Below are positions 9,376 through 18,339 of a stretch of 64,000 nucleotides of DNA, piece by piece. The stretch lies in assembly GCA_963771305.1 (NCBI GenBank), contig CAVYTS010000030.1:19648-83647 (forward strand). Direction: 5' to 3'. Numbering within the stretch: the stretch's first letter is position 1; the number at the start of each line of letters is the position of its first letter. This stretch comes from CAJCIT01 sp963771305. Lineage in GTDB: Bacteria > Acidobacteriota > Terriglobia > Bryobacterales > Bryobacteraceae. The notes beneath the pieces were generated by a model. It saw only the letters and a program-made list of their open reading frames with translations, was not told where the DNA came from and made no database searches. The position numbers and the translations under genes are program-made.

Positions 9376-9404
9376 CATACTAACGCACGGAACCGCCGTT
9401 CGCT
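9369..9404 (+). repeat. Direct repeat, right copy, flanking the ISNCY element
   Basis: 36 bp copy of the repeat at 7827-7863. It begins inside or directly beside the right inverted repeat (accggacaaatcac) and ends 36 bp before the acyl-CoA synthetase start codon. Confidence 0.75.
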
Positions 9405-9439
9405 TGAGTTTCGTGGGCGTTTAGAATAGACTGCAACCC

Positions 9440-10942
9440 ATGGATCTTGGTACTGCACTGCGTAATTCCGCTGCGAGAAATCCGCAAAAGCCCGCTGTCA
9501 TCTGTGGCAGTCAAATAGCTTCCTATGAGGCGTTGGACCGTTCAACTGATGCTCTGGCGCGCTGGCTTCTGCAGCAGGGCCTCGAACCGGGTGACCGCGT
9601 GGCCCTCCACTGGTGCAATTCCATCGAGGTGGTGAATCTCTACTTCGCCTGCTTCAAAGCCGGGCTGATCGCGGTGCCGGTAAACAACCGCCTGAAGGCC
9701 CCTGAGATCGCCTACATCCTGCAACACTCCAAAGCAAGGCTGTGTTTCAGCCAGCCCGTATTAGCGCCTCTCAGCGAGGAAGTGCGCGGAGAGTGCCCGG
9801 ATCTGAAGCAAATCTATACGTCGCTCCCAGCGGAAACTCCGGCGCCCGCGACTGCTGCCTTGCCCGATGTCTCTCCCGATCATGTGGCGGCCATCTTATA
9901 TACATCCGGTACCACCGCACGGCCCAAAGGTGTCATGCACACGCACGTTTCACTGACCGGCGCCACCGAGTTGATGATTACCCTGGGCCTGGGCGAAAAC
10001 CACGTCCCGATGGCAGTCACGCAGGTGGTGCACATTGCAGCACTCGCTTGCGTGCTCTTGCCGGGAATATCCTGCGGCGCCACCGTGGTTGTGCTTCCCA
10101 TGTTCGATGCCGCCGTGGCACTGGACCAGATTGAACGCTGGGGGTGCACGGACATCATGATCTTGCCCGCTATGCTCCGCTTCCTGGTCGAAGAGCAGGA
10201 TCACCATCCGCGCAACGTCAGTACAGTGCGCATTTGCCTGGCCGGTGGCGACACCGTGCCGGTAACCCTTCAGGATCAATTCCGTGCTCTGTTTGGAGTT
10301 CGCGTGCGGGAGCTCTACGGGATGACCGAGACCGTGCCCGTCACCTGCATTCGCGAAAACGCGCCTCGGTTTGGCTCGATAGGCCCAGTGATGGACCTGG
10401 TGGACGCCCGCGTAGCCGATTTGACGGGCAAGGTGGTGGCCGACGGGCAGATCGGCGAACTACAAGTACAGAGCCCCGCCAATTGTGTTGGCTACTGGGA
10501 TAACGAGCAAGCCACCAGCTCGACTTTTGACGACGGCTGGCTGCGCACCGGCGACCTGGTGAGACGCGACGCGGACGGGTTTTTCTGGTTCGAAGGCCGC
10601 GCCAAGCAAATCATTATCCGGGGCGGTTCCAATATCTCGCCGCAGGAAGTCGAAGAGGCCCTGTATCACCATCCCGCTGTCCTCGAGGCTGGTGTCATCG
10701 GCCTGCCCGACCCGGTCCATGGTGAAAAGGTAATCGCGTGCGTGGCCTTGCGCGAAGGACTCGATGCCTCTGAGCAGGAACTGCGCGATCTGGTGCGCAG
10801 CCGCATCGCTGACTACAAAATCCCCGAGCGTATCCTCTTCCTGCCCGTCCTGCCGAAAGGACTCACCGGCAAGGTGCTGCGCCGAGCGTTGAAGGATTTC
10901 GCTTTGGAGTCGCTGGCACTGGCCGCGGCTGCCCGTGCCTGA
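9440..10942 (+). CDS. Class I adenylate-forming acyl-CoA synthetase/ligase
   Basis: 500 residues. The family P-loop ILYTSGTTARPKGVMH is near residue 152; ELYGMTETVP binds the adenylate; LRTGDLVRRDADGFFWFEGR and KQIIIRGGSNISPQEVEEAL form the hinge; PKGLTGKVLRRALKD carries the catalytic Lys. By family it activates a carboxylate with ATP to an acyl-AMP and transfers it to CoA. The chain-length or aromatic preference is not evident. It is cytosolic and reads away from the insertion sequence, whose right repeat ends 35 bp upstream, so the native promoter may have been displaced. No neighbour forms an obvious pathway with it. Confidence 0.9.
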   Translation: MDLGTALRNSAARNPQKPAVICGSQIASYEALDRSTDALARWLLQQGLEPGDRVALHWCNSIEVVNLYFACFKAGLIAVPVNNRLKAPEIAYILQHSKARLCFSQPVLAPLSEEVRGECPDLKQIYTSLPAETPAPATAALPDVSPDHVAAILYTSGTTARPKGVMHTHVSLTGATELMITLGLGENHVPMAVTQVVHIAALACVLLPGISCGATVVVLPMFDAAVALDQIERWGCTDIMILPAMLRFLVEEQDHHPRNVSTVRICLAGGDTVPVTLQDQFRALFGVRVRELYGMTETVPVTCIRENAPRFGSIGPVMDLVDARVADLTGKVVADGQIGELQVQSPANCVGYWDNEQATSSTFDDGWLRTGDLVRRDADGFFWFEGRAKQIIIRGGSNISPQEVEEALYHHPAVLEAGVIGLPDPVHGEKVIACVALREGLDASEQELRDLVRSRIADYKIPERILFLPVLPKGLTGKVLRRALKDFALESLALAAAARA

Positions 10943-11128
10943 TCCCTTGGAACAACCGCCGGCCGGCAATCGAGGCCCCATCGATTTGCCCCACTCTCAA
11001 AACAAGCGTGCGTGTCGAGTCTCACGCCGATCAGCGGCGGTAGCGCAAAGTATAATTGACGCGGAGATCTGAGGCCGGGCGCTGCCGTCACCAATATCGC
11101 AAGTCTGACCGAATCGAGAGGAGTATCG

Positions 11129-12070
11129 ATGAGAAGAATAGTGATTATGATCGCCTGCGTTGCGGTGGGAGCATCTGCCGTCCCTGCTCAGATCAAGCAA
11201 ACCAGGGAACAGATCCTTTTCTACACATCGGAGTGGAAGGGCGATCGCTTCCCCGACGGCCGTCCAAAAGTAGCGGATAACCTTCTGGAACGGGCGTTGG
11301 ATGTTTCCATCGAGGACGTGTGGGAATATCTCCGCGACCAAGGCTACGTGAATCAGTTTGAGAGTGGTTGGCAGGGCCTTCACATCGACAAGCCCTTCGC
11401 CGGCCGCGCACTCACGTCCCAGTTCATGCCGCGGCGTCCTGATATGGCTGCTGCTGTCGCTGCCGAAGGTAAAGCCGAAAAACGTGTCAGCGGAACGAAT
11501 AGCTGGGTGATCAACGAGCTGCAGATGGGCGACACGATGGTTGCCGACGGCTACGGAAAAATCATCGAAGGCACTCTGATCGGTTCCAACCTAGGAAGCG
11601 GCATTGCTGCGCACACCCATTCAGGTTTTGTATTTAACGCTGGAATCCGCGACGCGGAGGAGAATCGAGAGATTGCGAATCTCAACGGATTCTATCGCGG
11701 ATACGATCCCTCCGCATGGGCTCAGATGCAACTGACGGGGATCAACGTTCCAATCCGCATCGGGCGAGCCGTCGTGTTGCCGGGCGACCTGGTGCTTGCC
11801 AAGCAAGATGGGGTTATTTTTATCCCCGCAACACTGGCTGCAATGGCCATTAGCAAGGCCGAGTTCACGAACCTTCAAGATGCCTTTAACTTCGAGTTAA
11901 ATCGCCAAGGCGTGAACGGCGCGGAATTCGAGGGCGGTTGGACGCCCAAGAAATACGCCGCATTTTCCAAGTGGGTTGAGGCCCATCCAGAGAAATTGAA
12001 AATGACTCGCGAGGAGTTTGCGGCTCGGCTCGCCGAGGCCCAAGCGCCACGCGCCGCACATCAGCCCTAG
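11129..12070 (+). CDS. RraA-like family protein with signal peptide
   Basis: 313 residues. An export signal (MRRIVIMIACVAVGASAVPAQ) precedes a RraA/HMG-aldolase-like fold: ALDVSIEDVWEYLRDQGY, GRALTSQFMPRRPDM, INELQMGDTMVADGYGKIIEGTLIGSNLG and RIGRAVVLPGDLVLAKQDGVIFIP. Family members are regulators of RNase E or metal-dependent 4-hydroxy-4-methyl-2-oxoglutarate/oxaloacetate lyases. The longer secreted acidobacterial-type branch has no assigned substrate. A good Shine-Dalgarno (gagaggag) stands 8 bases before the ATG. The C-terminal ~70 residues lie beyond the RraA core. It looks monocistronic. Confidence 0.82.
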   Translation: MRRIVIMIACVAVGASAVPAQIKQTREQILFYTSEWKGDRFPDGRPKVADNLLERALDVSIEDVWEYLRDQGYVNQFESGWQGLHIDKPFAGRALTSQFMPRRPDMAAAVAAEGKAEKRVSGTNSWVINELQMGDTMVADGYGKIIEGTLIGSNLGSGIAAHTHSGFVFNAGIRDAEENREIANLNGFYRGYDPSAWAQMQLTGINVPIRIGRAVVLPGDLVLAKQDGVIFIPATLAAMAISKAEFTNLQDAFNFELNRQGVNGAEFEGGWTPKKYAAFSKWVEAHPEKLKMTREEFAARLAEAQAPRAAHQP

Positions 12071-12408
12071 CGCCAGTTGGCGGTCTAGCGCCTCCCAGTT
12101 GGCTGCCTTCTGCCACTCTGTGTCAGGTCTAGATCGCGTTCTGGTATTCAAACCGATGGACTCGGTGTTGCCTGGGCACCCAAATTGCATGAGGCGATAC
12201 CGCTTGAGCAGGTTTCGCTTCCCTCCAAAATCGCCTGGATGCCCCGGCACATAGCGAGTGAGCCCAATCACTCACCGCTGGAGTTGATTGTAGGGGGCTT
12301 GACCAAGGGTACAAAACTGGAGAATACCCTAGGATTGAGGCGAAAATGCTCGGGAAATGACACCCAATTAGGGCCAATAATCTAAAGGTTCCTGTCCCAA
12401 GAGTGCAA
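12071..12408. other. Gene-free stretch with an IS-end-like relic
   Basis: No convincing gene. Directly after the RraA gene lies a small GC hairpin (gcgccagttggcg). At 12307-12322 there is a 16-base stretch whose complement matches 20439-20454, beside the IS1634-type transposase, at 15 of 16 positions. The right end borders the ISL3 element. Confidence 0.6.
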
Positions 12409-13628
12409 TTAGCGCTCGACGGGCAGCGGTAGCCGGGCGCAGCAGTGATAGATCGCCGCAATGAAGTTCTCAGCGGTTCGGAACCCGAACGAGCGATGGC
12501 TGATGGACTTGATCTTGTTATTCATTCCCTCGACAGCGCCGTTGGAGACACGGGACTTGGTCCAGCTCAGAATCCCATCGAGATGCCCACGCAGCATGCG
12601 CGCGAATTTCTTGAAAGGCTCCAGCCGAGAGCGCATGGCCGAGCGCATCCATTTCTCCAAGTGGTCGCCGGTCTCTTAGGCTGCCGGTAAAACCAGAACA
12701 GTTGAAAGGCTTCTTTGAGGTAGTAGGCGCGTACGATCGGCATGTTCCACTGCACCAGAGTCGACAGTCGCTCTTTCTGGTCGTCGCTGAGATTCCAAGG
12801 ATTCTTCAGGAGCAACCATCGACTACGCTTGAATGGCACCTTCTCCTTCTGACTGAGACGACGCATTTCACTGCGACGGACTTCTTCGACCGCATCGTTG
12901 AGGTGCTTGACGATGTGGAACCGGTCGAACAGGATCTGCGCCTGGGGCGCGTGCTCTTTTACCAGATTGGCGTAGGCCGCCCACATGTCCATACAGATGA
13001 CGCGCAGCGTGTGGCAGCGCCGAATGCCCATTTCTCTGGTGAAGAACGGTTTCACCGCTTCCTCGGTCCGGTCGTCGCCAACCCACAGCAGAACCCGCCG
13101 CTCCAGATCGTAAACCACCGTCAGATAGACCTGCCCCTTCCGTCGGCTCACCTCATCCATGCCAATGACATGCACCGGCGGCCGCGCCCGGTGGCGCAAG
13201 CCATACTCCACCGCACGTTTCACGATAGTCGCCACGCTCTTCCAGTTCAATCCGTACTGGCGAGCCGTTCCCTGCCAACTCAACTCCCGCGCCAGCCTGG
13301 CCCCCGCATTCGACAGCGCCTTGGTCACTCGCGCCCAAGGGTCCGCCCAGGGAAAGTCCTCTACCCTCAGACCGCACCGGGGGCATTCCACTCGACGCGG
13401 CCGGTAACGCAGTTTCAACGCTACATTCTGCATCGACAGATCGCGCCATTCCCGCGGTTTGCGCACACTGTGCACCTTCCGGCAGCGCTGTCGGCAGACC
13501 CCGCATCGCAGCAGTCGACGCCCCAGTCGGTCGATGTGGACGATCATGAACCGATCGGTCTCCTCCACTTTCGTAACCGTATGCGCCTTCAACCCCAACT
13601 GCTTTCTCAGAAACGTTTCGACGAGCAC
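12409..13628 (-). pseudogene. ISL3 family transposase, frameshifted
   Basis: The main frame (start 13628) gives the N-terminal zinc-ribbon (RCGVCRQRCRKVH and VECPRCGLRV), a helix-turn-helix (ARQYGLNWKSVATIVKR) and the DDE core: VIGMDEVSRRKGQVYLTVVYDLERR, VICMDMWAAYANLV and ILFDRFHIVKHLNDAV. It runs out of homology at FWFYRQPKR and ends at 12567. The missing end, LEKWMRSAMRSRLEPFKKFAR, then SNGAVEGMNNKIKSISHRSFGFR with the catalytic Glu, is in another frame, 12409-12660. One base lost near 12670 explains the break. The family is cut-and-paste transposition. A 408-residue open frame on the opposite strand is only its antisense shadow. Confidence 0.87.
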
Positions 13629-13887
13629 CTCGATCCCCTTCCTTTCGGTGGGCCGATAACAACAGCCCTCAAAGGATTAGATGAATCGGGGATTCAGGCC
13701 GCCTACTCCGACGGCAATCTGTTGCATCTGAAACCGTTCAACCTCAATTTCACTTTTGGGATACGAACCAATCTAAAGGTAGTAGACGCGTTAGCGCTCG
13801 ATCATGTCGCTGCCGCGAGTCCCGCGGGTCGCGCGCAGGGGTCTGGTTGGATTACTATTGGCGCAGGAGAGATTGCCTTAGGGAGAT

Positions 13888-16800
13888 TTGATGGCGATCA
13901 AAAAGAAACAGGTTGCGCGGCGGCCTGAAGCGAAAGCAGGCGAGCAGACAATTGCGTTCCCGATCGTAGGCATTGGCGCCTCGGCAGGCGGCTTCGAAGC
14001 TTTTGCTGAAATGGTCAGCGTCTTGCCGGTGGATACCGGGATGGCGTTTGTGTTGATACAACACCTGGATCCGACCCACGAAAGCATGCTGGCGCACCTG
14101 TTGGCGCGGAAGTCGAAGCTGCCCGTGAATCAGGTCACCGATGGGATGGTTATCGAGCCCAACCATGTATACGTGATTCCTCCGAATGCGCAGATGGGAG
14201 TTCGGAATGGAGCGCTCGAATTAGTGAAGCGTGCACCGGCCGGCGAAAGAAATATGCCGATCGACCATTTCTTCCAGTCGTTGGCGGCCTATAGAAAAGA
14301 CGGCGCGATTGGCGTGATCCTTTCGGGAACTGCGACGGACGGCACTTTCGGGCTTGAATCGATTAAGGCCGAAGGAGGGATTGCATTTGCCCAGGATGAA
14401 GAATCGGCCAAATACTTTGGGATGCCGGCGAGTGCGATCAGTACAGGCTGTGTCGATTTTGTCTTGCCGCCGAAGAAGATCGCCGTCGAATTGTCGCGAA
14501 TCGGCCGGGATGCTCGATCGAGCCCGCTATTCGCGAGTCCGTCGACGGCACTCCCGGCATCGGCCGATAGTGATCTTCGCAAACTCCTTCAGCTGATCCG
14601 CATTGCCGACGGCGTGGACTTCACCCACTACAAAGCAAGCACAATACACCGCCGAGTTTTGCGGCGCATGCTTCTGAAGAAGATCGCCAGCATTCGAGAA
14701 TATCTGGAATATCTGCGACACAATGGAGCAGAACTCTCGGCTCTGCACGAAGACCTTCTGATTCATGTAACGAGCTTCTTTCGAGAGCCGGAGACATTCG
14801 ATGTTCTAAAGAGCCAGATTCTTCCAAGGCTGCTGGAGGGAAAGGGCGACGGTCAGCCACTCCGCGTCTGGGTTCCTGGCTGTTCGAGCGGAGAAGAGGC
14901 ATACTCGATCGCGATCGTCATATCCGAGCATCTCGGAGACCGGAAACGCAAGATACCTGTCCAGATCTTTGCAACCGATGTCAGCGATCGGTCTATCGAA
15001 CACGCCCGGGCTGGGATCTATGCCGGATCAACCCTGGTGGGCGTTGGCTCGGAACGCATGCGGCAGTTCTTCTCGGGATCGAACGGGAGTCACCGCGTGG
15101 TCCAATCTATTCGTGACATGTGCACATTCGCACGTCAAGATCTGATTCAGGATCCACCTTTTTCCCGCATCGATCTGATCAGCTGCCGGAACGTCTTGAT
15201 TTACCTGGAGCCTATTCTTCAGAAGGGGGTAGCCGCCGCGTTTCATTATGCCTTGAACAGCAATGGAGTTCTTCTTCTGGGCAAGTCGGAGAGCTTAACC
15301 GCGTTCCCCGACCTGTTTGCTCCCTTGCAAAAAAAGAGCAGGTTCTTCAAAAAGAACGTGGTGGCAAACAACCCGCAGTTCCAGGCTGCGGTCGCAAACT
15401 ACGATCGAGCGGTGTTACGAGAGAAGGCGGCCAAACCCGCGAAGCCAGTCGTGGACCTGCAAAGAGAAGCAGACCGCATCGTGTGGAACCGGTACGCTCA
15501 TGCCGGCATTATCGTTGACGACAACCTGCATATACTCCACTTCCGCGGCGATACCAGCCCCTACCTGGCTCCTGCCTCGGGGGCGGCGAGCCTCAACTTA
15601 TTAAAGATGATCAAGGGGAGTATCCTGGTTGACTTACGCGCCGCTTTCCGGCAGGCCAGGAAAGAGAATACACCGGTCCGGCGAGAAGGAATCCGAATGA
15701 CTTCCGGCGGCCAATCGCGGGAGGTTTCCCTCGATGTAGTGCCGCTCTCTTCGGTGGAGGCGCCCGAGCGCCAGTTCCTGATTTTATTGGAAGAGGCGGC
15801 GCAATCCGCATCCGACACCAAGACGGCCGACGAGGCCGCGATATCAAAGGAAGATATTCCACAGGCCGTGCGGCTCGAGCAGGAACTGATGGCGACCAGG
15901 GAGTATTTGCAGGCAATCATCGAAGAACAGGAGACCACAAATGAGGAGCTCAAGGCTTCCAATGAAGAGGCCCTGTCAAACAACGAAGAGTTGCAAAGCA
16001 CCAATGAGGAGCTCGAAACTGCCAAGGAGGAATTGCAGTCAACCAACGAAGAGTTGGTGACGCTGAGCGAACAGCAAACGTCTCGCAATGTCGAGCTTAA
16101 TCATTTGAACGATGACTTGAGAAACGTGCTCGAGGGCATCGAGATTCCGATCCTGATGCTGGATAATGACCGGCGCGTACGGCGCTTCACGCCGGCGGCG
16201 GAGAGGTTGTTCAACCTGCTGCCTAGCGACGTGGGCCGGCCGATTCAAAACCTCAGGCCCAACCTGGACTTATCCGATTTGGGCCCACTCATCTCCCGGA
16301 CTACCGATTCACTCTCGCCGCATCAGCAACAGGTGACCGATCTGCAAGGCCGGCGGTACCTGATGACCGTCCGTCCGTATCGGAGCTCGAACGGCCAAAT
16401 CGACGGAGTGCTCATTGCGTTGGAAGATGTCGAGACGTTGACACGCAGTCTCGATGAGACGCGGCGGGCTCGCGATCTTGCCAATGGCATCGTTGAGACG
16501 GCGCGCGAAATCCTGGTGGTGCTTGACTCGAGGTTACGCGTGGTCACGGCAAACCACGCTTTCTATGATTTATTTGACGTTTCGACAACCAAAGTCGAGG
16601 AACAATCCATTTTTGATCTCGGCGGACGTGACTTCGACAATCCTGAGCTGCGCGAACTGCTCGAAAAGATTCTGCCCCAGAAGACCCAATTCAGCGATTT
16701 CAGGCTAACCCATTTATTCCCAAAAACCGGACGGCGAACATTGCTGCTAAACGGGCGGCGGCTGGAATCGGGAAGCGACGAATTGGGAATGATCCTGCTC

Positions 16801-17520
16801 GCCATGGAGGACGTCACCGTGAAGGAGGAAGCGGCGGAGACGCTGCAGCAAAACCAGGATCGCCTGAGAGACCTGGCCACCGGACTGCTCACGGCCCAGG
16901 AGGAGGAGCGGCGCAGGATTTCTCGCGAACTTCACGATGACCTGAACCAGAGATTGGCGATGCTCACCGTGGAGTTGGAAACGCTCGAGAAGGATCCGCT
17001 CTCGTCAGCCGACGTAACCCGGGCCCGGCTCGCCGCACTTCGAGCCCGAACGGAGGCCATCTCCGATGACGTGCGCCGGACGGCTCACCAGCTCCATCCA
17101 TCTATGGTCGATCACCTTGGGCTTCCAGCGGCCCTGCGGTCATTGTGCGACGATGTTTCAAAACAAGAAAAGATCCGCGTTTCGTGCCGGGTCCGAAATA
17201 TCAGCACTCCCATCCCGACGGAGATTGCATTATGTCTTTACCGCGTGGCCCAGGAGGCTCTTCGTAACGTTGCCACCCACTCGGGAGCTCCACGCGCAGC
17301 CCTGTCCCTGGTTCTGGTGAAGAATCGGATCCGGCTCGCGATTATTGACAGCGGCCAGGGCTTCAATCGCAGCGCGTCGTCGCACGCCAAGAGGGGCTTG
17401 GGAATCCTAAGTATGGAAGAGCGGGTGCGGCTGGTGGGCGGTTCGTTCACGCTGGACTCGAAGCCCGGTAAAGGTACCCATGTGGTGGTCGAAGTCCCGT
17501 TACCCAGAGAGATCTCCTGA
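13888..17520 (+). CDS. CheB-CheR-PAS hybrid sensor histidine kinase
   Basis: 1210 residues. ~25-205 is a CheB methylesterase domain (GASAGGFEAF, QHLDPTHESML, GTATDGT supplying Ser, His, Asp). ~235-500 is a CheR methyltransferase (VWVPGCSSGEEAYSIA SAM site, LISCRNVLIYL). Next come a PAS segment, a long Glu/Asn-rich coiled coil (~660-740, repeats of NEELQSTNEEL), two further PAS domains, a HisKA_3 dimerisation helix (RRRISRELHDDLNQRLAM, phospho-His near 1015) and a HATPase domain (SGQGFN, GLGILSMEERVR). No membrane segment, so probably cytosolic. TTG is the first possible start; the ATG at 13891 behind agggag is more likely. The stop overlaps the LuxR-type regulator start (TGATG), making them a pair. 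Confidence 0.92.
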   Translation: MMAIKKKQVARRPEAKAGEQTIAFPIVGIGASAGGFEAFAEMVSVLPVDTGMAFVLIQHLDPTHESMLAHLLARKSKLPVNQVTDGMVIEPNHVYVIPPNAQMGVRNGALELVKRAPAGERNMPIDHFFQSLAAYRKDGAIGVILSGTATDGTFGLESIKAEGGIAFAQDEESAKYFGMPASAISTGCVDFVLPPKKIAVELSRIGRDARSSPLFASPSTALPASADSDLRKLLQLIRIADGVDFTHYKASTIHRRVLRRMLLKKIASIREYLEYLRHNGAELSALHEDLLIHVTSFFREPETFDVLKSQILPRLLEGKGDGQPLRVWVPGCSSGEEAYSIAIVISEHLGDRKRKIPVQIFATDVSDRSIEHARAGIYAGSTLVGVGSERMRQFFSGSNGSHRVVQSIRDMCTFARQDLIQDPPFSRIDLISCRNVLIYLEPILQKGVAAAFHYALNSNGVLLLGKSESLTAFPDLFAPLQKKSRFFKKNVVANNPQFQAAVANYDRAVLREKAAKPAKPVVDLQREADRIVWNRYAHAGIIVDDNLHILHFRGDTSPYLAPASGAASLNLLKMIKGSILVDLRAAFRQARKENTPVRREGIRMTSGGQSREVSLDVVPLSSVEAPERQFLILLEEAAQSASDTKTADEAAISKEDIPQAVRLEQELMATREYLQAIIEEQETTNEELKASNEEALSNNEELQSTNEELETAKEELQSTNEELVTLSEQQTSRNVELNHLNDDLRNVLEGIEIPILMLDNDRRVRRFTPAAERLFNLLPSDVGRPIQNLRPNLDLSDLGPLISRTTDSLSPHQQQVTDLQGRRYLMTVRPYRSSNGQIDGVLIALEDVETLTRSLDETRRARDLANGIVETAREILVVLDSRLRVVTANHAFYDLFDVSTTKVEEQSIFDLGGRDFDNPELRELLEKILPQKTQFSDFRLTHLFPKTGRRTLLLNGRRLESGSDELGMILLAMEDVTVKEEAAETLQQNQDRLRDLATGLLTAQEEERRRISRELHDDLNQRLAMLTVELETLEKDPLSSADVTRARLAALRARTEAISDDVRRTAHQLHPSMVDHLGLPAALRSLCDDVSKQEKIRVSCRVRNISTPIPTEIALCLYRVAQEALRNVATHSGAPRAALSLVLVKNRIRLAIIDSGQGFNRSASSHAKRGLGILSMEERVRLVGGSFTLDSKPGKGTHVVVEVPLPREIS

Positions 17521-18152
17521 TGTCTTTCCCCCGGCCACGGCTCCTGATGGCGGACGACCACACCTTAGTCCTGGAAGGAATCCGCAAACTGTTAGAAACC
17601 GAGTTCGACCTGGTTGGAGTTGCGGACAACGGCTACAGTTTGCTGCGGGAAGCAGAACGACTTAAGCCCGACGTGATTCTGTTGGACATCTCCATGCCGC
17701 TGCTGAACGGGATTGAGGCTTGCCGGCAACTGGTGAAGTCGATGCCAGAGGCCAAGGTCATTTTCCTGACGATGCACGCCGATGTTGTGTATGTGGAGGA
17801 AGCTTTGCGTGCGGGTGGCGTCGGCTACATGTTGAAGCGCTCGGCTGTGACGGAGCTGTCGCTCGCAATCCAGTCCGTTCTCCGTGGCCAACGCTATGTG
17901 ACACCACTAATCGACTGGAAGGAGTCCCGGCACCGATCCGATCAAGCGAACGCGGCAGGGTTGACACAGCGCCAGCGTGAGGTGCTCCAACTGGTGGCCG
18001 AGGGCTGTCCCAACAAGGAGATCGCTTCGAAGCTGCATGTGTCAGAAAAAACAGTGGATTACCACAAGTCGTGCATCAAGCGCGTGCTTAAGCTCAATTC
18101 AACAGCGGAGCTCACACAGTTCGCGATCAAACACCGCATTATCGGGGTCTAA
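17520..18152 (+). CDS. NarL/LuxR-type DNA-binding response regulator
   Basis: 210 residues. The receiver domain (~7-122) has the acidic pair ADD, phospho-acceptor Asp in VILLDISMP, Thr in IFLTMHAD and Lys in YMLKRSA. A LuxR helix-turn-helix (~147-205) reads LTQRQREVLQLVAEGCPNKEIASKLHVSEKTVDYHK. The ATG overlaps the TGA of the hybrid kinase, whose HisKA_3/HATPase module is the NarX/DesK type that normally phosphorylates this regulator class. It therefore most likely acts as the transcriptional output of that sensor; target genes are unknown. Confidence 0.93.
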   Translation: MSFPRPRLLMADDHTLVLEGIRKLLETEFDLVGVADNGYSLLREAERLKPDVILLDISMPLLNGIEACRQLVKSMPEAKVIFLTMHADVVYVEEALRAGGVGYMLKRSAVTELSLAIQSVLRGQRYVTPLIDWKESRHRSDQANAAGLTQRQREVLQLVAEGCPNKEIASKLHVSEKTVDYHKSCIKRVLKLNSTAELTQFAIKHRIIGV

Positions 18153-18339
18153 GTCACGCCCTTGGAGAGGACGTTGACACACTACCAGTTCCGACTCTTG
18201 AAACTATAGATTTCACTAGTTACGCCGAAGGTTTATCGCACATAGGATACAGGTGGGATTTCCACCTGTTTTCACGCAGCTGTTTAACACAAGTCCCGCT
18301 GTTTCTGATCGAACTGACTGAGGGCGAAGCACGGCGAAG

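Noticed and set aside
12702..13928. A 408-codon open frame on the plus strand
   Set aside because: It is entirely antisense to the ISL3 transposase, has no recognisable domain, and arises from high-GC codon structure.
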